A DNA stretch of 64,000 nt from positions 128,756 through 192,755 of the forward strand of contig VXBM01000666.1 in NCBI GenBank assembly GCA_013400155.1, in the 5' to 3' direction. The position numbers and the translations under genes were made by a program. This DNA is from Helopsaltes ochotensis. Its lineage: Eukaryota > Chordata > Aves > Passeriformes > Locustellidae. How positions within the stretch are numbered: the stretch's first letter is position 1; each line of letters opens with the position of its first letter. The notes under the pieces were generated by a model. The model saw nothing but the letters and a program-made list of their open reading frames with translations, ran no database searches and had not been told where the DNA came from. This document shows positions 1 through 12,300 of this stretch, piece by piece.

Positions 1-252
1 GTTGTTTCCCTCACATGTTCTCACCTCCTTCTCTTCTCTGGCTGGAATTGAAACTGTGTCACCACTTTTGTTTTGATTCCTTCCTATATGTGTTATCCCA
101 GAGGCATTACCATCACCTGTAACTGGCCCAGCCTTGGCCAGCAGCGTGTCCATCCTCAGAGCCATCAGGGATTGGCTCTGCCTGACACGGTGGAAGCTTC
201 TGGACGCTTCTCACAGAAGCCCCCTCTGTGCCCCCCTGCTACCAAAAACCAG
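1..252 (-). mobile_element. 5' part of an avian ERV LTR (ERVL-like), cut by window edge
   Basis: Read on the minus strand, this block begins near 252 with a TTTTTGGTAGC-type terminus and continues with a segment that closely parallels the first part of the LTR at 42,643-43,672. Shared features are the GGTAGCAG start, the AGAAGCTTCC segment and the GGCCAAGGCTGGGCC segment. The two copies are therefore the same LTR family in opposite orientations. Only about 250 bp are present and the rest lies left of the window. The short open frames on the plus strand here are by-products of the LTR. The family name is from memory of passerine ERVL-type LTRs and was not checked. Confidence 0.75.
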
Positions 253-3200
253 GCCATGTGAAACCAACATACATGGGTTTTGTCCTACCCTTTCTTCAAC
301 ACCATTCACTGTAGATGTTGCTGGTTTTCCACATCAACCCTAGGCTGCAGTGGGTACCAGGCAGCTTCTTCAGAGATGAGATGCATGATACGTGTCACCA
401 TTAGAATGCTGGCCTTGTATTACCTCCCCTTACTTCTTCTCTTGGGTGGGCATTGCTGGAAGGAATTTTTTCCTGGTTCAAAGAGGTCTGTTCCTATCTT
501 CTTTTGCCAGCTCCTGAAAGCCACCTACATACTATCTCAGCCTAAAACCTCTATAAAACACTATATTCCTCTTGCTGGAACAAAGAAAAAAAAAAAGCAA
601 AAACCCCCACCAAACCCCAACAAAACCCAGAACAAGCATGTTCTGATGAGTGAGTCATTTATTGAAGTTTTCTGAATTGTCTTGCAGTTACGAAAAAACC
701 TCAGCATTGAACTCTGATCTACATTTTACAAAAATACCAAAATAAACTCCAGTAAAGAACAGGGCATTGTACATAAAGGACAGATATATGTCCTTTGAAA
801 ACATAATGTTCTCTCCTCCCTGCTCCTTCACACTGTCAGACAGCCTTTGTTTTCCAGCACTTCTGTCTTGACTGTTGAGTTTGGGAACAGGCAGCTGAAA
901 ACAACTAGTTTGGCTTTTGATTAAAACTTTAGCATCCACAAGATATGTCTTAGAATTATGCCTAGGAACTCTTCTGAAAAAAATCCCCAAATCCCTGCAA
1001 AAGACAAAACCGAACTCCAAATTGCAAATTCACAGTACAAACACCAATAAAACAAAAACTAAATCTTCCAAAGTTTATTGGATAACAGACACCTATGGAC
1101 ACTTTTCCCATTACAGTCTAACATTGACTTTAAAATCCAAAAATAGCATTCAAATATATTTCAAAATTAACTATTTTGCCATCGATCCTTTACTTAGAAA
1201 CCCACAAATAGAATTATTCCCAGAGCAGGCCCTACCATCTCAAGTATCAGGAGTGATGCTGTCTCCTGTAACAAAGCCTCCAGCTTGGTACTGTCTGTTA
1301 TTGTGTAACTACAAATTATCAACATGAAAGTCTGTGCCATGTCTCACACTAAAAACTGTGCAGACAACGAAAATCAAAGCCAAATTCTCATCAAAATAAA
1401 CAGCTCCAAGGCTCTCATGCTGAATAATTCATGATCACACTTAATTCAGTTCAAGTTCCTATTTTAGCTTTGACAAAGCCACTGCAGCTAATCCAGACAG
1501 CAGCAGTCATGTCTCAAATACTCCAGGACTGATATCCGGATATCACGCTCTGTGATATGCACACTGCCTTGCCCACTCGTGAGTCATCAAAATAAACCAC
1601 ATAAACGTTACCCAAACCCAGCATTTCCACCCTCTGTGTTTCGTCGTTCAAGACTAAAGTGTTTACTAAGGTTGTCTCACTCATTCTACAATTCTCAAAG
1701 AAAAAGATTCACCTCTCACTTCTATAACGGGGCGCATGGGCTGACCGATCCTTTCAGCCCCACCCAAATGGAGATGAAGAGTAAGGAAGAGTCGAAGGGG
1801 TATTTATACAAGGTAGGTGTAAGGGACATACATGAAGTGGTGGAGAAAGGGGAAGCTCTGACTCAGAGGAACAGAGAAGCAAGTGTTAGATGTACCTGAA
1901 GAATTCACACCTCACAGAAGCAAGAAATACTCTGATGAAACTTAGTTACCCAGTCTTGCAAACTTGAACGCAGTCATGAAAACCTGACTGCCATTATTCC
2001 ATCCATATAAATGCAGGTAGGAGCAGCACCTGATTTTAGGATTTAACTTTTGCACGCAGTTGCAATCCAAATAAGCTCTGCAAAAGCATGGAAAGAAGGC
2101 GTACAATAGACCTTCACCTGGTCTGCTGAACCAGCGTAAATTATTACTTACGCAATAAACAGTAATATTTTTGGTATTGCTCATCACTATTTACACTCTG
2201 TGTGTGTGTGTGAAATTAAAAGCTTTCTGGAAAAAGTCTTTCTTTGGACATTTTGTTCCAGTCTTACCAAGGAGAAGCGCCATTAAATTAAGTGCCATGG
2301 TTCAGACCCAGCCCTACAAGACTCATGCAAATGTTCTACAGAGACCTCTTACTCCTACTCCAGTTTTTAAGTACTGACACCTCTTTGAACACAATATAGT
2401 CATTTTTATCCACCACAAGGATTGTCCATCATGAGGATGTAATTATACAACTTGCTACCAACACATTACTGACAAAATTGCACAGTTATACTCTGCACAC
2501 ACAGTGAAGCACAGCCCTCTTGCAAATGTCTTGGCAATCAATTTTCTCCCATGGCCTCTGCACATGCACAGCACGAACTTCCACCCTTAAGAATTAAAAG
2601 TGTAAGTTCTGCCTGCTGTGCGCAGTGTTAACTGCCCAACTTTCTCTCCCCAGAGAAGAGTTGCAATCGCCTAGCTTCAATGCATCTTACATTGCAGAAG
2701 CTGAAACTCAGCTCAGCAATTGTTTAATTCTATTTCATGAACAAGATTTCTGGAGATAAAAAGGGTTTCTAGTACAGTTAAAGGCAGCATAGCCCAAATG
2801 TTCAGGACCTCACCCCAAATTAAGCCCTAATTAAGCAACAGGAACTATACACATATCATGAACTGTGGAAGAGTATTCATCTCGTCTCCAAGAGATCACA
2901 TGGACATTAAAAGCCTGACACTTTCCAACCACACTTATTAAGAAATCCAGTCTTTGAAAGCCATAAAATATTTTAGTTTCAATTCACTGACAAACATTTT
3001 CACCAACATAGATTTTATAAGACATGATGTCTTCACTTCAGTGGATTAGACCCTGTATCATCTACAACTCCAATGAATGAATATCTGTTTATGCATAAAT
3101 TATTCACACTGTTACACTCCAGTCCATGAGATTTCAAGAGAAAAATCAATTGCTGAGTTTTCTGTTATATATCTCTCTCATATATCTCTTTATTTTGCAG

Positions 3201-5068
3201 CTGTCTTTGGAGGCACTCTACAGGGAAATTATGTTGTATTTCCTGTTAATATTGTACTTACTACAAGTGCATGTCACAAGACATGAAACAGTAACTTCTG
3301 TAAGTTTCTTACTGGGTCCCATTCAGTTTTCAAAGAAGTTAAGAAATATTTGATGGTCATAAACTGGTGTAAATGAGCTGCCAAGAGAGCGGGTAAAGTA
3401 ATCTTGGCATTCAGGCCACTTGTGCTACTCCATGTTACTCTGTGACAGAGTTCTATGGAAGAACAAAAACACTGAGTTATACTGAACAAAAGATGCAATA
3501 CAACGTCATTTTATAAAACATGTGAGGTTTAGAAAACATATCACTCTAAAATGAGTGCAGATAAAATATTTACATTAATATTTATATATATTTAATATAT
3601 AAAATACATTAAGATATAAAAACATATAAAATTATAAATATGATTTTCAAGAGAAAGGAAATTTAATAAACTTGTCCTGTTCAAGACTGCTGAAAAGGGT
3701 TTGTCGGAATGCCACAGGCAAAGCTATTAAAAAAACTGGAGGAAGAAAAACAACTTCAAGATCGGTAGGGTAGCAGAGAACCTTGACTGCACAAGTCATA
3801 GAAATTAAGTGAAATTTAAACAATAAAAAGAGCAATGCTGCTACCTGTTAGAAGCTTCTTAGCTGAATATATCAGAAAAAACAGAGATTACAACTTAGGA
3901 CTCCCATCAGTGAATCAGAGAAGACCAGAAATAAACTTTTTCAAGGCTTTGATGAAACCAAAGGAGACACAGCAGGTGGATTCTGACAATTGCAAGGGCC
4001 CCCTCTCTGGCCAGTCTGAACTCAAGAGTTCAGAAATTACATTTTACTTCACATAGCAAGTTACTGTTAAAGATCAAACCCAAAAGCAAGTAAGAGATGT
4101 TGGGCTGGAGGCTTCCTGTAATTGTTACAGCCAAGGAACGTAAGGAGTTCATTTTTGGGCACACCTAGAACATGCTGACATGCCCACTGGTCCCACCTGC
4201 AGAAACCCTGTGATGGTCCAGATTGCTGGATCCTCACACTGACTCACACAAGAGCACCCCATACTCTTTCAGTTATGGCATTGCAAGTATATCATTATTA
4301 CCCCTTACAGAATTTGGACTTCAAGTCTGCAGATCCATATAAAATTACTATGAATTTTCACATATGCAGCGCTTGGAGAAATCCCGCTTTTCCCTTTTAG
4401 ACCTCAATGGTGTGGAGCTAACCAACTGCTCCAAATTTTGCTGCCAGACACAGGTCATAACCACCCCAAGGCTGTTTTAGATTTCTTCTGGGTGCAATGA
4501 CCCTGCTAAAATGTTAAGTCAAACGGGTGCTCTGGTTTTTCCAGTCAAGCTGGATGGTTCTACTTGTGCCCTTAAATATTTTGCAAAGTCAGGCTTCAAT
4601 GAAGATCAGGATTGCAAAGACTTAACAGCAGCAGAGGGTCATATCAAGCCACCAAACTAACATTGCATCTCTGAGAATGGTCAACACAGGATGATTTGTA
4701 CCAGACCAGCCTAAGCACCTGTGACACTTTCCACATCCATTTCCTGCTGAAGGCCTTAGACATTTCCAAAATACACAGGAGTAATTTTTTCGCTTATTAA
4801 TCCTCCCCAAAATGCTCTGGTACTTATTTTATTTAGCTGGGAACTCATGTGGACCATGGAACACTACCTCCTTTTTCATATATAGCTGAGAAGCACAGCA
4901 CAGTCTGACACATTCTGTAATTTGCAGTTATTATGTTTTTCATAGAGACTGCCACGAAACAGATAGAGATTATTCAGAAAACTTTCGTTAAAAATAAAGC
5001 AAAGACATTTTTAAGTCCTCTAGGTAGATATAGTCATATTTTCCAATCAGGTGTGAATCAACATACCC
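253..5068. other. Non-coding stretch, no gene recognised
   Basis: AT-rich unique-looking DNA. It contains only short open frames without splice context, a small TG run near 2,200 and a very AT-rich patch at about 3,560-3,645. I see no conserved protein, RNA gene or recognisable transposon. Confidence 0.6.
3560..3645. repeat. AT-rich low-complexity patch
   Basis: Nearly pure A/T sequence with many TATA and ATTAA words and almost no G or C. No phased unit is maintained, so this is low-complexity sequence rather than a clean microsatellite. Confidence 0.7.
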
Positions 5069-5351
5069 TGAATCCACAGTAGGTCAGAGACAACAGCTCT
5101 GATAGTCTTAAAGGCAATTTTACAGTCAGCATGGTGTACTTGCCATGCAGAGAGATCTGTTCTGAAATGGGAATTTGCCTTGTGTACTCTAAAAAACAAA
5201 TGGCCTTGACACACCACTGCAGTAGGTATGAATCTGCAGTAGGTCAGAGACAACAGCTCTGATAGTCTTAAAGGCAATTTTACAGCCAGCATGGTGTACT
5301 TACCATGCAGAGAGATCTGCTCTGAGATGGGGATTTGCCTTGTGCACTCTG
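5069..5351. repeat. Two-copy tandem duplication, period 160 bp
   Basis: A roughly 122-bp core starting CAGTAGGTCAGAGACAACAG occurs at about 5,077-5,190 and again at 5,237-5,351, offset by exactly 160 bp with only a handful of substitutions. The roughly 38 bp between the cores also ends in a GAATC(C/T)(A/G)CAG-like junction. The minus-strand open frame spanning both copies (5,047-5,490) simply repeats a peptide because 160 is not a multiple of three and the frame continues by chance. I see no relation to a known mobile element. Confidence 0.9.
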
Positions 5352-8300
5352 GAAGACAAGAGGAGGTCTCAGGAAAAAAGCCCCCACTAAAGTTAGAAAG
5401 AAGGTGAGAAGTAATATTGCTAGTGATGAGAACTATGGGGAGTTTATAGAAGCATGCACTGCTGGCTGCATGACTGTAATTCAGCATCAATTTTTAAGAA
5501 ATGTGTACTGAATACAAACAAAATGCTGAGAAAATGCAATTTCCACATAGAAGTTTCAAGTGCTGGCTTGTGCTTACTATTTCATGTTATAGAAGTTTCT
5601 TGTGTTTCAATTCCTCTTGCAGCTTCCAGCAGAGACACACATGTATTTGCGGATACAGTTTGTCCCATAGGAGTTTCAATGAAATGCTGTTGTATTAACT
5701 GGCCTTTTTATATTTCACTTCATTAAAACAGCCCCCCAAAAATACACTTTGCCATTAAAAAGAAAAATTCAGAGAAAAGTAATCCTCCAATCTTGTATTT
5801 TAATTTCAGTCATGATGTATGCAGGGGTTAAATTACTCAGTCACTTTTACCACATTCAAAATATGATTGCGTCAAAACACCATGAGTAATCTAAGAAATA
5901 TATACTTGGAAGTTTACAAAGGCAAGCTAAATGCAAGTCTAGGCACAGTTCCCTTTTTTTTTTGAGGGGAGGGGGAGTAAGATCTTCATCTATGCTTGGA
6001 AACACCCTTCCAGCCAAGGGAGTTTATTCTTACTTGGTCACACTGAGAAACCCCTGCGGTGTTTCAGGAATTCTCATCCCAAAGCAGAAACTGTCTCTGC
6101 AGCCAGTGTTCTCTGGGGAGGCAACAGCCACAGCATGAAAGGCATCTCAGAGCTTGGGACACTGAAATTTCAAACTTTTCCTGTATCAGGTCAAAAAACT
6201 TCTGAATGCAATAATTTTGTAGTTACTGCTCATGTTACCACATTAGGAAAGTGAAGAAGCCCTCACCTATGTTCACAGCAAATAGAAACTATTCCTGCAT
6301 TTCTCATGCATGCCAGTTACTTTGAATTTTCTTTGTTGCATGAGACACTTACCAAAAAGTGCACAATTTACACAGGTTTAGACACAGGTTTGCACAGTCT
6401 TTATAGGGGTTCAAGTAACTGGATTGTACCATGAACACAGTAATTTCACTGGTACCCACCACAAATCATTCTACTGTCCTTGGAAGACCAGCGAAGAGGC
6501 TGTGACTGTACAAATAGGATAAATACACTCTAATTCGAAAGGATTTATAAGTATGATTTACTACTGCTTTAAAGACTGATTCTGAGACAATGGAACAGCT
6601 GCAAGAGTGCCCATCTTGTCTGAGATGGCTTGGTCTGATGATTGTCTGTGTTGCTCCTGCCAGGGAGACTTGCAGGTGTTTCTGCCTGAGGTTATTCCTT
6701 CTCACTGGAATGTGTACAGCATGAAGCAGCACAGTGGGCTCCACGGATTTATATGCACAGCAGAAGATACACGACCCACTGTCACACACTTTACCCTTCT
6801 GCTGCTGCCAGCAATATCAGGAAAGCATTTCATCCATGTGCTGCCTCACAGGACTACGTTCTCCATGATAAGAAACATAATGACAACAGAACCCGCAACA
6901 GCCTACTCATCCACCTTGCTTAGTTCCTTTTGACTGATTTGGGATCAGAAGCAAACCAAATAAGAAGCTGTATTTATTTAAAGACTGATTGCTAAATTCT
7001 TCACCTTAGTGCTCCACTGCATCTTTTTCTTCAAAAGGGAATGAACTCACTGCTCACTGAACACATCTGCAAGCATTAAACATGCAGTGGAGCCAAATCT
7101 GTAGCTACATAGAAAATGTTATGGCTGATGGTGAGATGAGTAAACCATCAATCATTTTATTTTTCACCCTGAACATTGATCTAACAGTGCAACCTCTACC
7201 CAAGATGTGAAATGCATCATCACAAAAAGTCAAAAAAACCCCCATGTCAGTTACCAAACAAGGAGGAAGAGCAGCAACCACTGCAATTCCATTTGGGGGG
7301 ACACTGGGCCTCTTTAGATCTCATCTAGCTGTCCAAGGTCACCCTACTTCTCCCTTACAACAGCAGCACAACTGAGGTGCTTATGCAAGGTACAAGAGTG
7401 GCGGTGTCTCAGCAGGAGCTGTAAGGTCCCAGTCCTGCACTTCCAGCCTCAAAGAGGAACATCCCTGGGCTGTGGCTTGGTGTAGTCAGCCCAGCCAGCT
7501 GCTGGGGGGTACATCCAGCCAGGCAGGGTGCATCCCACAGCTGCACATTCCACATACTGCAGCAATCATCAGCACTCAGCCTTCAGTAGCCTAAAGTTGG
7601 TCTAAAACTGCTGTGGATATCTCTATGGTAACGTGCCTCTGGACCTCCGCACTGCAGCATTAAGTGAAGTTAGCAGTACCAGACAGTGAGAAATTTAAGA
7701 AGATATTAATGTGTTAGGAATAAAGCATTTTGAAGAAGCAGTAAAGCAGGTGACCTTTTTTTTCAATCAAAGTATAACCAGAACCTCAAACTTACTATAG
7801 TAAGTTTTAATTTACATGAAACATTTTTCCAGAATTTTGTCCTTGAAATATTTCTCTTGCTGAAGTGAAGTTTTCAAATAAAGAGTAAATCCAATTCTCA
7901 CTAACTTCCCATTAGCATACAAGTGAATCTTTAAGCAGGGAAGCAGGAAAAGTTTGAAAGGAGGTTACAGAAGATGCACAGAAGGCTCTTCCCTGTTTTA
8001 CGCTTAATCCTGTGATAGGCAGCACAAAGGTACTTTTTTTCTGTCACACATTTATGCCATGATTTTTGCCTGTCCATGGCATGCATATTGATAGTCAAAA
8101 AGAAGATACACCTACATTGCCAGATACTAATCAGTTTAGACAATGCTTGGAATGGACAAAGAACAGCTCTCCTTCAGAGTGAGGAAGAACGATTGAAGTA
8201 ACTTAGCAGCTGGTAGAGCCAGGCTGTGAACTGTGACCAAAAAGAACCAAGAAATCCACACATTTAAATGTATCCTGCTTTGATCCCATTTTCAGTAACA

Positions 8301-8871
8301 GCAATACCTCTGCAACTGTTCAAAAGGGCAACAACAACGACAACAAAGTATTTTGGAAATAAAATAAAACTGGAGGAAAGATGGCAGCAGATGGCTCACC
8401 CAACCTGCAGGTAAGAATATAGCAAGTATTATGTACAAATATACAAAATATACAAAATATATTTTGTATATTTTGTACAAATGTACAAATATACAAAAGA
8501 ATCTCCCATTGTTCAAAAAAGACAGACTATCCTCCTGTGATGTGATCACTTCCTCAGTGGTCCTATGTTGAAAGAATAGGTGGAAAAATAAAAATCCTGT
8601 GACAGGGAGAGTGGCAGATCAACCAAAGGAAGCACTGCTGGCACCTCCAAGTGCTGCAAATCTTGTGTGCTGCACCGACGCCCCGCCACTGCCTCCTTCA
8701 CCCACCAAGAAATGTTGAACAGCTACCAGGCAGAGTTAGGGACAAGCCATTTGCAGGAGCAGCACTGCCCAGCCCAACTACAGCTAAAATAGCAAAGGGC
8801 TGTGTAGGAGGCATAATGCCAGCTGTTTTGATCCCTGTTAGCCCCTCAGCCACAAGAGAATGTATCACGAC
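5352..8871. other. Non-coding stretch, no gene recognised
   Basis: Unique-looking AT-rich DNA with short open frames only. Apart from the palindrome at 8,442-8,477, nothing structured stands out. Confidence 0.6.
8442..8477. repeat. Perfect 36-bp palindrome
   Basis: The left arm TACAAAATATACAAAATA (8,442-8,459) is followed immediately by its exact reverse complement (8,460-8,477), with no spacer. Related TACAAATATAC words continue on both sides (about 8,433-8,498), so the block probably grew from a TACAAAATA-type short tandem repeat that inverted. It could extrude a cruciform. Confidence 0.9.
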
Positions 8872-9306
8872 CTGTGCTGGTGTTAGTTTTAGTTAGGTTT
8901 GCATAGAAAACGTCAGATATGTTGGTATTGTGTTCAGATTTGGTGGTTTATTATTTCTTATCTAAGTTACAGCCTCACTGGGAGCGAGCTTTGCGAACAA
9001 GGCAAGAAAATGGCCTCTTCTAACTCATTTTAAGGACTTTTAAACAATAAGCAAAACTAATCAAAACCTGAGATTTAAGTTATTTTTATTTATAACTTAA
9101 CTAAAGATCACTTAATCTCCCCAGTGTGGGTTTTCACTAACCAATTAGAAAAGATCACTTAAACCTGAGAAGAAGGAGGAAGAAGAAGGTGAAGACAAAG
9201 GAATCAGGCAACACTCAAATCCTTCTATATTGTCCCTTACATATATCACTATATTCTATATCCTAGAACTTTAACCTTTAAGTATTTCACTCTGTGATAT
9301 TACACA
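8872..9306 (-). mobile_element. Avian ERV LTR, minus orientation
   Basis: On the minus strand the block starts TGTGTAATATCAC near 9,306. It passes an AT-rich TATA-like TTATAAATAAA, then a segment reading CAAAGCTCGCTCCCAGTGAGG. An AATAATAAACCACC polyadenylation-type region follows, and the block ends near AACACCAGCACA. This layout and the terminal AAACCACCAAATCTGAACAC stretch match a type of avian ERV LTR I recognise. I could not find a clear target-site duplication, so the end points are approximate and the family is not assigned. Confidence 0.6.
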
Positions 9307-12300
9307 CTTCTATACAAATTACCTACTGACACTCCCAGTGCTACCACTCAGCTTGGAAGCTGTTCCCATGCCCTCAGGTTAAAAGCAGTACCCTCCTGAG
9401 GGTCACTACCTGTCAGAACAGAAAACCTGATATTTTCAGCAACAGCCCAGTCATTTATTTTTACTGAATTAAAAATAAAATGTGGGAAAATTTCCAGAAA
9501 ATTTGAACAGCCTTTTGCCCACTGCCTATCTAAAAAGAAAAGCCAGATCTTCATCTCACTGATGTCAGTGGAATCTTTCCAGATGCAAGATTTGCATTCT
9601 AACATACGGAGTGATGAATTCTGAATTTGTACTACTGGACTACATGTGTGCATTTCACATTTCTGCACTGGGGCTGGAAGTGCAAAATGATACCAAGTTT
9701 TTATGTTGTATCATTGATCACTGTTTAGTACAGTAAACACTATATTTTAAGCTCATTCATTAGATTTTGAAATAAAATGCTTATCTTTCTTCAGTGATAG
9801 GAAATGATACACAAAAATTCAGATGATTAGGGGTCATCCTTTGACAGGCAATCATCTGCATCAACCATGCAGGAAAACAACATTCTCTGACAAGACTTCA
9901 CAGGTGAGCTACGGAAAGACAGAGCCCTTTTCAGTTTTCAACTATCTACAGATCTGCAGATATTTGCAACTATATGAAAAATAACAATAAAGCAAACATG
10001 AAAGAATGGCCTTAAAGGAGCTACTTCCAGCACAGCAGATTTTTCAAATCTAAGGTGAGGTTGCAGATGTCTTATCGCTCCAAAGGGGAAAAAAAAAAAT
10101 TTTAAAAAAAAATCCTTCATCTAAAAATAGCCTCTTGTATAAATGCAGTAGAACCCATGAAAAAGATTCCCTTCTTTGAAGACCGTTCATTACTGAACTC
10201 TTTGAACTGTATGGACAGTCTCTAAGCCACTAAAATGCCAGAGGGCCAAGAGAGATCTGCATGTGCATCAGCTGTTCTTGTTAGTGTGCATCTGCAAACA
10301 GACACCCATTTTGGTGGAGTGTAATACTCATCAGTCCCACTAGTTTTTCTGTTCTCAGTAATTTTATATTTCACTTTCATAAACCTAAAAGAAATGGTCT
10401 GACATCTCTACCACCAGGATGCTTAAAACTATGACATTTAAAATATATTGTCTTTAAGACCTGCACAACTCTTGAGTGTGAGCCTTAAATAAATCTGTCA
10501 AACACATAGTTTTTAAGCCACTCATGGTGTGAGAAAAAAAAATCCAGTCCTGTTGCTCAGTCCAACCTCGTTTGAAGGACTAGAGTAGTAAAAGCTCATT
10601 CACACTGAAATGAAAAAAATCTCAGAATGTGTCAAAGAAACTGTTGCACCAAACATAATGACAACATTTATACAAACACACACTTGAAAGAAGAACCTTC
10701 CATTAAGGTCAAATGATTCCTGTGCACCAGAATCACAGAGCTAACACACTGTCTGAATTCTCTCCTAATACAGGAGTGCATGCTGCCATTTAACAAAGTT
10801 ATCATGGAAGTTGTACCAAAATCAATGATACCAGTGGTATCACCATATTAGAATAATTTCGATTCTTAGTGTTTACTCATTTTGCTTTGCTGTTATTTTG
10901 TTGTTGTAATTTTAGTTTTGTGGAGAATACCTTTGCCTCTCTTTTGTTAAAGCTTTCTTCAGAAAACAGGTGGTTAGTGATCTTCAGTTTGTCTAGACAA
11001 GTATTAGATACTTCTCTCTTGCTTTCAAATGTTTAATTGTAAGATGTAGAAGGAATCCTCTGCAATTGTGATGAGTTCATTAATAAAATGGAGACAAGCA
11101 CAGGCTGTCAAGTGACTTCAGGCAGCAATGGATACATTACTACAGTTTTGTACACAGAACAACATCTAGGAACTCCTGTTGCAGCAGCACTGAGCGGTAA
11201 GATACATTTTTGTTGAGCAGCTCTACGATTTGGGCAGAAATATCTAGATTCGGACACCACATCTCAAACTCCCAAGTGTCAAAGACATCCTGTGCCACCA
11301 AGAAAAGACTTTTATTTTCCCCCAAAACACCTCTCTACCCACATGCCCTTAAGCCCCATTTGTTTGACATGTCTCTGCCCTGACCTCCTCCAGCCCACAA
11401 CTCAGGACCACAACTACTCCAGTTTGGGTTAGATTGATCACTTTTTTCCTACTTGAGCAATGGTATCTCACCTGCTTAGCCCATCTCAGACCTTCACTTT
11501 ACCCATCTCTTCTCTGACCATCCACCACACCATCACAGTGCTCCAGCTGACCTTTCTGATGTCTTTAGAACAAAGGCAGCCAGAGATTTCCCAGGTTCCC
11601 ACCAGCACACTGTGGCTGCCATCCAGGGCTCCAGGGGGAAGGAGCGCTGTCCAGCAGCTGCAGACCAGTACACCATGACCAGGATAATGCAAGAAATCTT
11701 AACGTTTTTGTCTTGCTATCCTAGTCTCCTTCACATTGCAGTTTGAGATAAAATGAAGCAGCCTGAAACGAGGCCATGGCAAGATGTTTGACGCAGCAGT
11801 TCCTGACTTGTTCCACAAGCCACAACACTGCTTGGAACATTAACACAGTCTTAAACATTTAACACATGTGAATGGATTTATTCTGCAATGTATTATAATC
11901 GCCCTTTCTGAAATCTCAAGTTTTTTCACAATATAAGTAAACTGCTGTTCAAGAAAGATTTGTCTTTTCGACAAGGAGGAAATAGTGATTCATCAGGCAA
12001 GAGTCTTTGGAATGCACGGATTTCAGGGAAGCAATCTTAAAAGCAAGAGAAAAAGAAACCCACAATAGCCAACAGTCCAGGAAGAGGAGTACTCACACGG
12101 GAGAACCTTTTTAGACTCTTTCAAAACAGAGACTTGAGCTTGGGTGTCTCCAGAAAACACCTGAGTCATCACATTAACACCTATTCTAGGGTCTCAGGAG
12201 AAATTAGATTAACTTTGGAAAAGAACACACACAAAAAGCTAAAGCTTCATTTTCTCTCTCCTTTTCTAAGAGAGTTTTATTGGTTTCTGGCTAGCACAAT

